DNA of 64,000 nt from Candidatus Brachybacter algidus (GCA_016711705.1 JADJSK010000012.1:1-64000), one strand, 5' to 3'; shown: positions 1 to 9,699, counted from the first letter of the stretch. A program made the numbers and translations. The notes: generated from the letters alone by a model not told the origin.

Positions 1-72
1 GGAATGATACTTTGGATCTAGCTTTTTAACCTCGAGTTTTTTAGAATGATAATTTGAATACAAATAAATATT
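1..72. other. window edge, no gene seen
   Basis: AT-rich sequence between the window edge and the stop codon of the first minus-strand gene. No open frame, hairpin or repeat is recognised here. Confidence 0.5.
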
Positions 73-744
73 TTATTGGTGTGCGCGACTCACAATTATC
101 AGATCTATAAAAGCGAGAATTCCATTATTCGCCATCATCACATTTGCAGGTTTGTAGTCATGGATTTTGTATTTTCCATTTGACCAAAATCCAAATCGTT
201 CTTTAATGAATTGATTGTTTTGAAACCATGCGTTGATCTCTTCTTCGGCAGCATATCTTTCTGCTGTGACGTATTGTTGCCTGAGGATGATTGCTACATT
301 GCCATAGACATCAAGGGCAAATCCAAGTATGTCATATTTCAGCGCAGGAAATAATTCACCCTGCGCAATCAACCCATCAAATAAAGCGTCAAACCCGGCC
401 TTTGAGTCTGCGGAATAAGTCATCCTGTTGAACTTTATGACGGTAGCCGGGTCGGAAGGATTTTGATATACTTTGTTTTCACCACCTTCACCGACGTCTT
501 CACCTCTTAAGTTGGAAGTGTCTTCTATCCAGACACCATTTTCCTTTGCAGCATTTTCTAAAGTCGCTATTAACTTTTCTCTTGACCAGGAGTTTGTGCC
601 AAACGGCTCCTGCTGGGCCCTGACTTGCTGCGGAGTAGGCGGCTTCGATTGTTTCAAATATAGCCTGAGCCTTTCCTGCTCCTCCCAAAATGGTGCGAAG
701 TCGTGTTTCTTTTCTGTTCTTCCGTCATTATTGGTCTCTTTCAC
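73..744 (-). CDS. kinase-like protein of the polyvalent-protein type
   Basis: A 223-residue protein with the layout of a small protein-kinase fold. It has a glycine-rich loop GEGGENKVY at residues 85-93, a VIKFN strand whose Lys104 could be the ATP-binding lysine, a catalytic-loop-like HDYKPANVM at 195-203, and FID at 212-214 where a DFG-like motif would sit. This combination resembles the kinase domains found in phage and plasmid polyvalent proteins. The first ~50 residues are charged and carry no known domain. The substrate is unknown. It stands alone beside repeat-rich DNA and a decayed gene, which fits an accessory origin. The fold assignment is inferred from motifs only. The C-terminus follows the FID strand closely, so the protein may be shorter than a full kinase. 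Confidence 0.5.
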   Translation of the reverse strand: MKETNNDGRTEKKHDFAPFWEEQERLRLYLKQSKPPTPQQVRAQQEPFGTNSWSREKLIATLENAAKENGVWIEDTSNLRGEDVGEGGENKVYQNPSDPATVIKFNRMTYSADSKAGFDALFDGLIAQGELFPALKYDILGFALDVYGNVAIILRQQYVTAERYAAEEEINAWFQNNQFIKERFGFWSNGKYKIHDYKPANVMMANNGILAFIDLIIVSRAHQ

Positions 745-836
745 AATTAATTTTATTACCCAAATTTAGGCGTGATTGAAGATAGGTTTATGATAAATTC
801 AATCAAAGATAATTAGTTAAATTGTAGCAAAAAAAT

Positions 837-1191
837 GGTTCATGCAAAGAAAGGAAGAAGCGCAAAGAACGCTAAGTCAAAATCAACCATTTTTCTTTTA
901 GTCAGCAAAATTGTATAATCTCTAATCTAACTTTTAAGTAGTCTTTGACTATTTGCCATATCTCTCTGTGCACTTTGCGTGTCCTCCCTTGGCGCCTTTG
1001 CGTGAACCAAAAAATTAAGTTCACGCAAAGAAAGGAAGAAGCGCGAAGGACGCTAAGTCATCATTAACCATTTTTGTTTTAGTAAGCACAATTGTATAAT
1101 CTAGAATCTAACTTTTAAGTAGCATTTGACTATTTGCCATATCTCTCTGTGCACTTTGCGTGTCCTCCCTTTGGCGCCCTTTGCGTGAACC
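837..1191. repeat. tandem pair of ~172-bp elements with 13-bp inverted ends
   Basis: Two diverged copies (837-1008 and 1019-1191) lie head to tail. Each begins with a GGTTCACGCAAAG-like end and finishes with CTTTGCGTGAACC, its reverse complement, and the interiors align along nearly their whole length. No coding capacity is evident. The inverted ends give each unit the outline of a MITE or large palindromic element. A partial related copy starts at 14,447. Confidence 0.75.
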
Positions 1192-1199
1192 AAAAAACG

Positions 1200-1688
1200 G
1201 TATCCCTCTGTTTTTTACCTGCCTATTTGTATTGTAGGCATCCACAATATTCCCCCCATCTGCAGCCTTCAGGATTTCCTGAGCAAAAATCAAACCCATA
1301 AATCCATGCTCCATATACATAAAATCATGTTCCAATGTCTCAATCAATAAGTCGTACTGAAAAGAAACGGGCATCTTTTCGGAAAGGTGAACATCTGCAT
1401 GCCACGTTTTAGTAGTTTTACGAATTGTGGAATAACTATTGCATATCTGCATCCGAAAGCTGTTCCGATGGAGGAAAATGTTCCCTTGGTCAGACCGCAG
1501 AAACTACTGAATGGCTGAAAGCCCAAAGGTCTGGTCACAAAGTTCTCAGCTTCTTCCATTTGTTCTTCGAAGGTCATAACTCTTTGAGGAGTTTTCTCCT
1601 TTGGTCGAAATGCATTTTGAATGTCGCTAATGAGGTGCGGGATGTAAGGATGCAAAGTTGGTCTGATTGGTGTTTGTTGGTTTTTCAT
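1200..1688 (-). pseudogene. decayed gene of unknown function
   Basis: Protein-like sequence runs through more than one reading frame. The N-terminal part starts at 1688 and stays open to about 1465. The continuation (PPSEQLSDADMQ) is in a second frame, and a further stretch from about 1450 down to 1204 (TWHADVHLSEKMPVSFQYDLLIETLEHD) lies in a third. Read together they suggest one protein of about 155 residues broken by at least two indels. The 3' end merges with the repeat pair at 837-1191. The family is not recognised and there is no signal peptide. Sequencing indels cannot be excluded, but loss of the C-terminus into a repeat favours genuine decay. Confidence 0.5.
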
Positions 1689-2036
1689 TTGTTTGTTTGT
1701 TTATAAGCGCGTTGGTGTGTTTGCATTTTGGCGCTTGTGGTTATTAAAAAGTTTATTTGTTACTTGGTCTTTAGACTTTAGGTCGTTTCACTTTAGTCTT
1801 TGGTATGGTACGCAGCAATATTATTCTTCGCCACCGTTCGCCGCTCGCTTCTCGCCGTTCGCCACAATCTTTAGTCTTTAGTTATTAAGCAGAAAAGTCT
1901 ATTCATAACAAACTGGTGCACTTCATATTTGGGTCGCTGCGCTTTAGACTTTAGTGCGCTTCACTTTAGTCTTTGGCATCTTACGCAGAAATATTTATTT
2001 TCCGCCACTGTTCGCTGTTCACCTCTCTCTGTTCGC
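1689..2036. repeat. low-complexity spacer with a diverged ~85-bp direct repeat
   Basis: No gene is supported. The segment from about 1771 to 1860 (ctttagactttag ... ttcgccgctcgc) is repeated with divergence from about 1948 to 2030. The DNA is dominated by variants of tctttag and ttcgcc. Confidence 0.6.
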
Positions 2037-3728
2037 TTATTCCGGCTTCTTCAACCTCACCACCATTATCGACTGGGTCTTAACATCAGGTGTTGTATAA
2101 AATAAATCGGGGACATTCGTCGGGCGAAGGACACTTTCAGAAGTTGTGAAGGCCGGTTGTATTTTTTCTTTATTTATAAATTTGCCGTCTTTATCTACAC
2201 TGATTAGCCAATTCCGTCCGGCAGTTAGCCATTGTGGAGGGTGATTTTTACTTTTTGCTGAGCACAGGATAGTACTTCCGTCACTAACATCAAAGATTCT
2301 AGCTCAAATGGAGTGCTATTCCCTTCTGCACGAAGTCCTTTATCTAGAAGGAGTACATCCGTCGTTTTGTTTGTTTTGTCGGAAGTGACCAGAAGAAAAC
2401 CTTCGTAAATAGTTTGCTCGGTTTGTCCTACTGTATTGGAAGTCGTCGTCTTTTTAATGTAGTTTTTTTGGTACATGGAGACCTTATTATCATTAGCTAT
2501 TTCAAAATGCTTACTAAAGCCATAATACCTTGTTGGTAAAAATGGATCTTCAATTTTGGGTTCCAGGAAATAAGAAGTGGCAGTCAACTTATCTTCTGTA
2601 TCCAAGTAGAAGGAATTTAACGTTGTACCTGCTTTCCACCTGGCAATGGTAAGCAATGACTGAGAACCGTCATCATTGATCTTACTTTTCAATAAAGATC
2701 CGCCAGGGACATTGGCCGGATACGTTTTATCAGAAATGACCTTTCCGTCTTTATCTTGAGCCACGATGTACAGAGGTCTTCCGTTACCTGAAGGAAAGAA
2801 ATAATTGAATATTTTTGCCGGTCGGCTATATATCAAAGGTTCTGAATCATTTATTACTGCAATAGACGGCCACTCTTGACCTTCTGTAAAATCTTTGTAA
2901 TATGAATTAGTTACTTTTCCTTCAGGGTCAAATCCCCAAAAACTGAATTTTTTGAATAATAATTTCTCCGGATGAGCGAAACAGGCAATTACATTTCCGG
3001 TTAATTCGTGACCGTATGAGTTCATTAATTTTAACTTATCATGCTTAGGATCATCGGTAAAATAGTCGAAATTAATTACCTTTTCAACTGCAGTATATTC
3101 GCCTACTATTCCTTTATCGAAAAACGCTTTTTTTGCTTTGGCTCTATCGGCATCATTCTTTAAGGTAAGTTTTGTGGTTTGAAATCCTTTTATTTTTCCG
3201 ACGAAATTCGTTTTAATATCATTATTGTAGATCACCTGCAAGTACTCCTTGTCTACCTTTGCAACAGCAATCGGTTTTCTAATAAAACTTTCCACAATAC
3301 CTGGATCATTTGCAGGATAATGCACTGTTTTGAACCCGTCTTCAATTATACCTGTTTGAGATAAAGAAATCACATCTTTTGACTCTGCCAGAACTTCTCC
3401 ATGACCTTTATGATAATGGTCGAGAATCATAAATTCTTTGGTAAAAAGCAGAGGTATGCCATAGTTAATAAATTGCTGAAGAGAATCGATCAACTTCATT
3501 TTTTCATCAAAGAAGTAAGTGCCAAATACGACCTGTAACAATAGGGTATTTTGCTCTCAAAATAGAATTAATTGTATATCCATTGGAAGTAGATGCTATT
3601 TGTACTCCATCGTAATAACTATCGCATTTAATTTTATTGTAAGAAAGTGACAATGGCACATCATTGTAAATCTGTGCCTTTAATAATAAAGGAAGAAAAA
3701 AAGCAATCGTAAAAATAAAGTGTTTCAT
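2037..3728 (-). pseudogene. secreted protein of unknown function, two compensating frameshifts
   Basis: An ATG at 3728 starts a clear signal peptide (MKHFIFTIAFFLPLLLKAQ). The reading frame runs to about 3545, shifts, continues for ~435 codons to about 2245 and shifts again. The last part, ending VVRLKKPE at the stop codon 2037-2039, is back in the starting frame. The full span is 1692 bases, an exact multiple of three, so one gain and one loss would restore a protein of about 563 residues. The second shift lies at a pair of five-T runs near 2251-2265, where indel errors are common. The body is rich in beta-strand-like segments with no recognised domain. It is divergent from the nuclease gene at 3935. 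It is either a gene with assembly errors or a recently damaged one. Confidence 0.6.
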
Positions 3729-3934
3729 ATTATTTAATTTAATAGTTACAAATAGAATTTTACCTGTACCGGAATACAAGAAATAATAAGTGTGTGGTGT
3801 GTGTAAAATTAAAAGGTGTTTGTCTCGGGCTCTAAGAATTAATTTAAAGTTTGAATTCAAATATAATTTAATTATTTTGAAACGGTCAATAAATATTTTA
3901 TTTATTTTCAAATTAAATCTTGCATTTTTGCAAA

Positions 3935-4777
3935 ATGGTGTTCTCGGGAATAAGAATCGTCTTTTTAATATTCATTGTATCAATTTATACTTTACCTGCT
4001 ACTTTTTCACAATCTTCCATTCGCATCGTTTCCTGGAATCTTAAAGACTTCGGACAATCCAAATCCGATGAGGAGATTTTATTTATAGCAAAAACAATTA
4101 AGGATTTTGACATCGTAATGATCCAGGAAGTGGTAGCTAAACATCCGGGTGGGGCACAAGCTGTAGGCCGGTTAGCGGAAGTGCTTAATAGAATGGGCGC
4201 AAAATGGGATTATCGGATCAGCGACATGACCAGCGGAGAGAATTCTTACAAAAGAGAACGATATGCTTTTCTTTGGAAACCCTCCAAAGTTAAACTCATC
4301 GGTAGGCCATGGCTGGAAAAACAGTATAATTTGGAGATCAATCGCGAACCATTTTTTGCAACATTTAATAAAGATGGAAAAGAATTTACCTTGGTTAATT
4401 TTCATGCAATAACAAAGAGTAAACAACCCGAAACGGAGATCAAATATTTCAAGTATTTACCTGCTGAATATCCTAATTTAAATCTTATTTTCTGCGGTGA
4501 TTTTAATTGTCCGCAAAGTCATACTGTTTTCAATCCTTTGCGCAAAATGGGTTATCTGCCGGCTTTGGTGGACCAGCGGACTAGTCTCAGACAGCAGTGC
4601 CTGAGTGATGGTTGCCTGGCATCGGAATATGATAATGTGTGGTATGATAAAAGTAAGATCTGGAAAATATATGCTGGAATTATCCATTTTTATTTAGGTT
4701 TTACAGACATTAAAGAAGCGGGAAAGGTGAGTGATCATGTGCCGGTGGTGTTTGAGTTTGAAGTGAAGGAAAGATAA
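3935..4777 (+). CDS. secreted endonuclease/exonuclease/phosphatase-family protein
   Basis: A protein of about 280 residues with a signal peptide followed by a DNase-I-like fold. Motifs in order are SWNLKDFG, IQEVV with the metal-binding Glu, FHAITKS, CGDFNCP with the Asp/Asn pair, and SDHVPVVFEF with the catalytic His near the C-terminus. These identify a metal-dependent phosphodiesterase of the EEP superfamily. Substrate is not determined by the motifs, but export favours an extracellular DNase role. The ATG at 3935 is preferred over an in-frame TTG at 3920 because it gives a better signal peptide. A run of gggtaat heptamers begins directly at the stop codon. Confidence 0.8.
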   Translation: MVFSGIRIVFLIFIVSIYTLPATFSQSSIRIVSWNLKDFGQSKSDEEILFIAKTIKDFDIVMIQEVVAKHPGGAQAVGRLAEVLNRMGAKWDYRISDMTSGENSYKRERYAFLWKPSKVKLIGRPWLEKQYNLEINREPFFATFNKDGKEFTLVNFHAITKSKQPETEIKYFKYLPAEYPNLNLIFCGDFNCPQSHTVFNPLRKMGYLPALVDQRTSLRQQCLSDGCLASEYDNVWYDKSKIWKIYAGIIHFYLGFTDIKEAGKVSDHVPVVFEFEVKER

Positions 4778-5242
4778 GTAATGGGTAATGGGTAATGGGT
4801 AATAAGCGCAAGCAGTTCCTCTTATTTGAAAATTCAGGCAATCATTGTGCTTAATTAATCAGTGTAATCATCATAATCATTTAAATCAGTGGTTCAGACA
4901 GAATGGGTAATGGGTAATCGGTAATAAGAGCGGGCTGAACTTCTTGAATTAGATCTCTTGCAATTAAGAAAATGTTGAATGTTGGAGGTTGAATTTTGAA
5001 TGAGAGAGCATGCAGAACTTCTTGATCAAGGTCTCAGTCAATCATTGAACAGTAGAAATATGTGATTTAAATAGAGATAGTTTGGAGTATGGTGTTTGAA
5101 GAATAAATAAAGTTGATTTCCGGCTTACAGCCTATGGCCTATAGCCAACTGCTCATTTTAGAAGGTCATTCTAATTTCTAATTTCAAACTTCTAACTTTA
5201 ATCAAAGCAATCATCATAATCATTTAAATCAGTGGTTCAGAC
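4778..5242. repeat. repeat-rich spacer with gggtaat heptamers
   Basis: No gene is supported. The spacer opens with tandem gggtaat units (4778-4804), has a second short run at 4904-4922, and contains degenerate phrases shared with other spacers in the window (gttgaat-type words near 4975, and atcataatcatttaaatcagtggttcagacag, present twice around 4870-4900 and 5210-5240). Confidence 0.6.
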
Positions 5243-5290
5243 AAAAAAAGTAATGCTTCCTATGGTTGCCCAACGGAAGCATTAGCTTAT
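5243..5290 (-). terminator. intrinsic terminator, minus strand
   Basis: A perfect 10-bp stem (TAATGCTTCC at 5252-5261 with GGAAGCATTA at 5274-5283) is followed on the minus strand by seven T. It lies about 250 bp downstream of the Crp/Fnr gene, so it ends either that transcript or a short independent RNA from the gap. Confidence 0.7.
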
Positions 5291-5536
5291 AAAATGAAAG
5301 TGTGTGTAAATGTGATATTTTAAAATCAGCTAGTCTATTAGAATATGCTGAACTTATTTTATTGTAAATCGCATGCAAAGATAGCACCACATTCTTCGTT
5401 GATAACATTTTCTCCAAAATTAATTTGAGAATAAATACAAATTAGTTGAGAATTTATTTTTTAAAATGTTGACAATCATTAGTTTGAGATAGACAAATGC
5501 CAAATTTCACACTAGTTGAATTGAAATTTATTTGAT

Positions 5537-6163
5537 TTATGTCAAACTTTTTTTTGCTTTTAATCCTCTGACACGACTTAAAGTCTCGAGTTTTATACCC
5601 AAAAATGAGGCAATATATTTCAAAGGGATTCTGTTAGAAAGATGACTGTACGTTTCCAGAAAAAATTTATATTTCTTATCTGCACTTTTCAATCGGGCGA
5701 TGAGTGCCCTTACCTCAGCATCTGAATAATATTTTTCGAAAATCTTCCGTGCCAAAATATTTGTTTCCGGATGTAAATCAAACATTTCATGCATAGCCGT
5801 GTGTGACATAGCCATTAAACTACAATCCTCTATGGCTTGCATATTTTCAATACTCGGTACCTGATTTATAAAACTGTAAATGGCTGCCACCATTTCATTC
5901 TCAATGGTGATCCAGGTCGTGCTGTCCTTATCATCCTCTTTTATATAACCCCTGACAGCACCTTGCAAAACAAAAAACACCTGTTCACAGATTTCGCCAG
6001 AATGATGCAATATCTTTCCTTTTGCGAGTTTAATAGGATGAAGGTTTTTAATCAAGAAGTTTTCGGCTCCTTTACTTATTGGGCTAATAGTGTTGAATAT
6101 AAATAATAGTGGGTTAGCTTCTTCCCGTGTAATAGATATTGATTTATCAATTAGTTTGTTCAA
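5537..6163 (-). CDS. Crp/Fnr-family transcription regulator
   Basis: A 208-residue protein. Residues ~30-140 form a cyclic-nucleotide-binding-type beta-roll (KGKILHHSGEICEQVFFVLQGAVRGYI), and the C-terminus has a helix-turn-helix (IPLKYIASFLGIKLETLSRVRG, ~178-200). The phosphate-binding Arg-Ala signature of true cAMP-binding CRP is not evident, so the ligand is unknown. No Fnr-type cysteine cluster is present. Such regulators are common in Bacteroidota as single-gene stress or nutrient regulators. It is alone in its transcription unit, with a terminator about 250 bp downstream and a repeat-filled spacer upstream. Confidence 0.85.
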   Translation of the reverse strand: MNKLIDKSISITREEANPLLFIFNTISPISKGAENFLIKNLHPIKLAKGKILHHSGEICEQVFFVLQGAVRGYIKEDDKDSTTWITIENEMVAAIYSFINQVPSIENMQAIEDCSLMAMSHTAMHEMFDLHPETNILARKIFEKYYSDAEVRALIARLKSADKKYKFFLETYSHLSNRIPLKYIASFLGIKLETLSRVRGLKAKKSLT

Positions 6164-6235
6164 TTGTTTTTAATTATTTAATTTCATCGAAATTGGTTCA
6201 TTTGCTGCACTCAATAATCTAAGTTTCACCACCTC

Positions 6236-6318
6236 ACTTCGTTGGTCGGGCAAGCTTCTGACTTCTGACTTCTGAATTCTGGCTTCTGATTGCTGATTTC
6301 TGATTTCTGATTTCTAAC
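6236..6318 (-). repeat. dispersed spacer repeat (cttctga words)
   Basis: A short run of degenerate cttctga/tttctga words preceded by gtcgggcaagc. The same combination (agaagttagaagcttgcccgac) occurs in the other orientation at about 47,505-47,535, so this is a dispersed element. Confidence 0.55.
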
Positions 6319-6346
6319 TTAGTTTAATTAATAGCTAAAATACTAT

Positions 6347-7549
6347 TTAAAAAGTCGATGTAATTAACAAGTCCAAATCAGTATATTTTATGCCAAATCT
6401 CGTGGATAAATACAAATTAGTCAGACAACCCTTATATGTGTAAACACCATTACGCAAGTTGATGTGACTAAATAACACATTTTCAATACTTCCGGCACTG
6501 CCGGCCTTAGCCAGGATGGGTGTGATGATATTACTGATGGCGATGGATGCAGTCCGTGGAACTTTCGAAGCTATATTGGGTACACAATAATGAATGACGC
6601 CATATTTTTCAAAAGTTGGATTTTCAAGTGTCGTCACTTCAGAAGTTTCGAAACACCCTCCCTGATCTATACTTACATCGATGATGACTGATCCCGGTTT
6701 CATTTTAGATACCATTTCTTCGCTTACAATAAGCTGAGTTCTTCCAGCCTTAGAATGCACCGCCCCGATAGCCACATCCGCATCTTGTAGCGCATTCATG
6801 AGATAGGTGGGATTGATGGAAGAAGTATAAAGTCTTTGGCCAACTCTTGCTTGCAGTCGCATGAGTTTGTAGATATTATTGTCAAATACATACACACCTG
6901 CGCCCAGTCCCATAGCTGTTCTGGTAGCATATTCTGCCACGACACCACCACCGAGAATTACTACCTTCGCCGGGGGAACACCTGAAATTCCTCCTAATAA
7001 AACGCCCGTTCCACCTGAAGTAGCTGTTAATAGATCGGCCGCAGTGAGGATGGCGCTAATACCAGCCAATTCACTCAGGATTCGCACTAATGGAAAAGAT
7101 CCATCATCGTCTTTCATGTATTCCATGGCAAGAGCAATGACTCTTTTTTGTCTTAATTTATTGATGTAATCACTCGAAATAAGTGGTATTTGTAGAGGAG
7201 ATATTAGGATCTGATTGGGGTGAAAATAATTGATCTCATCTAATGTAGGGGGTGCCACTTTAAGAATAACATCACATTTAAATACTTCTTCTTTAGAATA
7301 AACAATATCCGCCCCCGCTTCACCATATTCATGATCTGTAAAATGCGATTTTGTGCCAGCACCCATCTCTACCACCACCTTGTGATTATTGCCGACAAGA
7401 TAAGCCACTGAGGCCGGAACAAGGGCAACCCTGTTCTCCAGAGGCACAGTTTCTTTAAGAATACCGATAGAAAGATTCTTATGTTTATGCGGATGCTCCA
7501 ACGTCTCCGTCTGCGTCAGGTGCTCTTCTTTAAATACCGGGATTGCCAA
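6347..7549 (-). CDS. ald: alanine dehydrogenase
   Basis: A 400-residue member of the alanine dehydrogenase / transhydrogenase family, which interconverts L-alanine and pyruvate with NAD+ and ammonia. The N-terminal substrate domain carries IGILKETVPLENRVALVP (28-45), with candidate catalytic Lys97 (VILKVAPP) and His110 (YFHPNQ). The Rossmann loop is VVILGGGVVAE at 196-206. An N-terminal extension of ~25 residues precedes the usual start. Length fits the Bacteroidota form. It lies 12 bp downstream of tsaE and was probably co-transcribed with it. Transhydrogenase alpha subunit is the main alternative, but no PntB partner is present. Confidence 0.9.
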   Translation of the reverse strand: MAIPVFKEEHLTQTETLEHPHKHKNLSIGILKETVPLENRVALVPASVAYLVGNNHKVVVEMGAGTKSHFTDHEYGEAGADIVYSKEEVFKCDVILKVAPPTLDEINYFHPNQILISPLQIPLISSDYINKLRQKRVIALAMEYMKDDDGSFPLVRILSELAGISAILTAADLLTATSGGTGVLLGGISGVPPAKVVILGGGVVAEYATRTAMGLGAGVYVFDNNIYKLMRLQARVGQRLYTSSINPTYLMNALQDADVAIGAVHSKAGRTQLIVSEEMVSKMKPGSVIIDVSIDQGGCFETSEVTTLENPTFEKYGVIHYCVPNIASKVPRTASIAISNIITPILAKAGSAGSIENVLFSHINLRNGVYTYKGCLTNLYLSTRFGIKYTDLDLLITSTF

Positions 7550-7561
7550 GTTTCGTTGATT

Positions 7562-8002
7562 TTAGTTTAAATATACAAATTTCCTCCAATGATTTTCTTT
7601 CACTTCGATCGTCATTCTTGTAAATGGTTCAACTACAATTGGTTCTATTAATTCTGGCCACTCGATAAGAACCAGATTTTTGACATCATATAGATAATCC
7701 TCGATGCCGCTTTGCAGAATCTCATCGATGGATCCGAAACGATAAAGATCCATGTGCACGATCTGATGATAACCATTGACAGGGCTGGCCAACGGATATT
7801 CATTGGATATGGAAAAAGTTGGGCTGGATGGTGTTAACATTGACCCCATCAAGGCTGCCAATGAAGACACGAAAGTGGTTTTGCCTGCTCCCATTGGGGC
7901 ATCGATAAGTATTACATGATTTTTAAGCAACCCGGTCAAATGCTCTGCTATGGTTGAACCCAATTTATTCACGTCCGAAACAATAAAAGACTTATTTTCC
8001 AA
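7562..8002 (-). CDS. tsaE: tRNA threonylcarbamoyladenosine biosynthesis ATPase TsaE
   Basis: A 146-residue P-loop ATPase needed, with TsaB and TsaD, for the t6A modification of ANN-decoding tRNAs. Visible motifs are the Walker A DAPMGAGKTT (34-43), SSPTFSISNEY in the switch region, HMDLYRF and LIEWPE, all typical of TsaE. Length is normal for the family. It is the first gene of a two-gene unit with ald and is divergent from the pyrimidine cluster. Confidence 0.93.
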   Translation of the reverse strand: MENKSFIVSDVNKLGSTIAEHLTGLLKNHVILIDAPMGAGKTTFVSSLAALMGSMLTPSSPTFSISNEYPLASPVNGYHQIVHMDLYRFGSIDEILQSGIEDYLYDVKNLVLIEWPELIEPIVVEPFTRMTIEVKENHWRKFVYLN

Positions 8003-8135
8003 TGGTTTTCAAATAATTAATTAAAAAGTAAAGATAGTAAAGTGCCACAAACAGGTGAGGGAAATGTTTTGAACCCGGCTTTTTATAAAATAATTACTAT
8101 TTTTAGTAAATTTTTGAAAAAGAACGTGCCGTTTT

Positions 8136-9593
8136 ATGAAATATCCTCCTATTCAAAATTATATTGCCGGAAGCTTTGTAAGTGCCTCTATTGATACTGT
8201 CATGCCTGTCATTTCACCTTTAGATGGAACAATCCTGTCGACGGTTCCAATGTCTGCAATTAAAGATCTTGATCAGGCAGTAGAAGCTGCAAAAAAGGCA
8301 TTTCCTTCCTGGAGCAACACACCTATAAAGGAACGTGTTCAAGTCTTCTTTAGATATAAAACGCTATTAGAAAAAAACCTCAAAATGCTTGCAGAGCTTT
8401 GCAGCGAAGAAAATGGTAAAACTTATAGTGAATCTGTTGCTGAAATAGAAAAATGTATTGAACTCACAGAATTTGCAACCTCTTTGCCTCAACTTATCTC
8501 CGGAGAATTACTTGAAGTAAGCAAAGGTGTAGAATGTCGAACAGAACATGTGCCCCTGGGCGTGGTCGCATCCATTGTACCATTTAATTTTCCTTCTATG
8601 GTGCCCAATTGGACCATTCCGAATGCCATTGCTTTGGGCAATTGCATGATCATGAAGCCTTCAGAAAAAGTGCCTTTGAGTTGCGGTATTCTGGCGCAGC
8701 TACTTAAAGAGGCCGGATTGCCGGATGGTGTTTTCAATATCGTGCATGGCGATACATCCATCGTGGAAGCCATTTGTGACCACCCTGACATCGAGGCTAT
8801 TTCTTTTGTTGGTTCTACGAAAGTGGCGAAAATAGTTTATCGACGTGCTACACATAATTATAAACGCTGTATCGCTCTTGGTGGTGCAAAAAATCACCTA
8901 ATGGTCTTACCGGACGCCATTCCCGACATGACAGCACAGAATGTTGCTGCCTCCATGTCAGGCTGTGCCGGTCAGCGCTGTATGGCAGCATCTGCAATGA
9001 TTGGAGTGGGCAATATAGACCCCATTGTCTCAAAAATATGCGATGAAGCAAGGAAGATCATTCCAGGTGTAAATCTGGGTGCTGTGATCAATCAAGAATC
9101 AAAAGAGCGAATAGAAAAGTATATCGCCCAAGCTGAAGCTGATGGCGCCAAAATACTGGTGGATGGGCGGAATACCGTCGTCGAGGGCAAAGAAAACGGA
9201 ACCTATGTCGGACCGACTGTCATAGATCATGTGCGCCCCGAAATGAGTGTCGCCACGGAAGAAATATTCGGACCCGTTATCTCCATCATGCGCACCAATA
9301 CAGTAGATGAAGCATTAGCTATAGAAAATGCAAGTCCTTACGGAAATGCAGCAAGTGTCTTTACTCAAAATGGCGGAATGGCCAGATACATCATCGAACA
9401 TGCCAGTGCCGGGATGATCGGAGTGAATGTAGGTGTGCCAGTCCCAAGAGAACCGTTCAGCTTTGGTGGTTGGAATGAAAGTAAGTTCGGTGTGGGAGAT
9501 ATCACCGGTAAAAGTTCCATCGAATTCTGGACAAAACTGAAAAAAAGTACAATCAAGTGGAATGCGGAAGCAGGGGTAAACTGGATGAGTTGA
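8136..9593 (+). CDS. mmsA: methylmalonate-semialdehyde dehydrogenase (CoA-acylating)
   Basis: A 485-residue aldehyde dehydrogenase that oxidises malonate semialdehyde or methylmalonate semialdehyde with NAD+ and CoA, giving acetyl-CoA or propionyl-CoA and CO2. The catalytic Cys282 lies in GCAGQRCMA. The stretch ALGGAKNH (247-254) replaces the ELGG general-base motif of ordinary ALDHs, a hallmark of the CoA-dependent MMSDH/IolA branch. It opens the pyrimidine catabolism cluster and would carry out the last step for uracil and thymine carbon. A valine or inositol role is possible, but no such genes are nearby. Confidence 0.9.
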   Translation: MKYPPIQNYIAGSFVSASIDTVMPVISPLDGTILSTVPMSAIKDLDQAVEAAKKAFPSWSNTPIKERVQVFFRYKTLLEKNLKMLAELCSEENGKTYSESVAEIEKCIELTEFATSLPQLISGELLEVSKGVECRTEHVPLGVVASIVPFNFPSMVPNWTIPNAIALGNCMIMKPSEKVPLSCGILAQLLKEAGLPDGVFNIVHGDTSIVEAICDHPDIEAISFVGSTKVAKIVYRRATHNYKRCIALGGAKNHLMVLPDAIPDMTAQNVAASMSGCAGQRCMAASAMIGVGNIDPIVSKICDEARKIIPGVNLGAVINQESKERIEKYIAQAEADGAKILVDGRNTVVEGKENGTYVGPTVIDHVRPEMSVATEEIFGPVISIMRTNTVDEALAIENASPYGNAASVFTQNGGMARYIIEHASAGMIGVNVGVPVPREPFSFGGWNESKFGVGDITGKSSIEFWTKLKKSTIKWNAEAGVNWMS

Positions 9594-9612
9594 CATCTGA
9601 CGAAGTCAGATG
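9594..9612 (+). other. hairpin directly after the mmsA stop codon
   Basis: CATCTGAC-gaa-GTCAGATG forms a perfect 8-bp stem beginning at the base after the TGA. It lacks a T-tract, so it may protect a 3' end or weakly terminate rather than act as a standard terminator. Confidence 0.5.
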
Positions 9613-9699
9613 AATGTTGAATTTTGGATGTTGAATTTTGAATGAAGCACAGAATAAACATTTGCGTGATTTTTAAAAGTTATGCAGAGAAGGGAGAGA

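Noticed and set aside
1425..1881. Plus-strand frames of 93 and 62 codons
   Set aside because: They are antisense to the decayed gene or in low-complexity repeat DNA, with no family resemblance.
5229..5417. 62-codon minus-strand frame as a gene
   Set aside because: It runs through a strong intrinsic terminator and its sequence has no protein-like features.
6879..7169. Plus-strand 96-codon frame inside ald
   Set aside because: Antisense shadow of a well-supported enzyme gene, with composition dictated by its codons.
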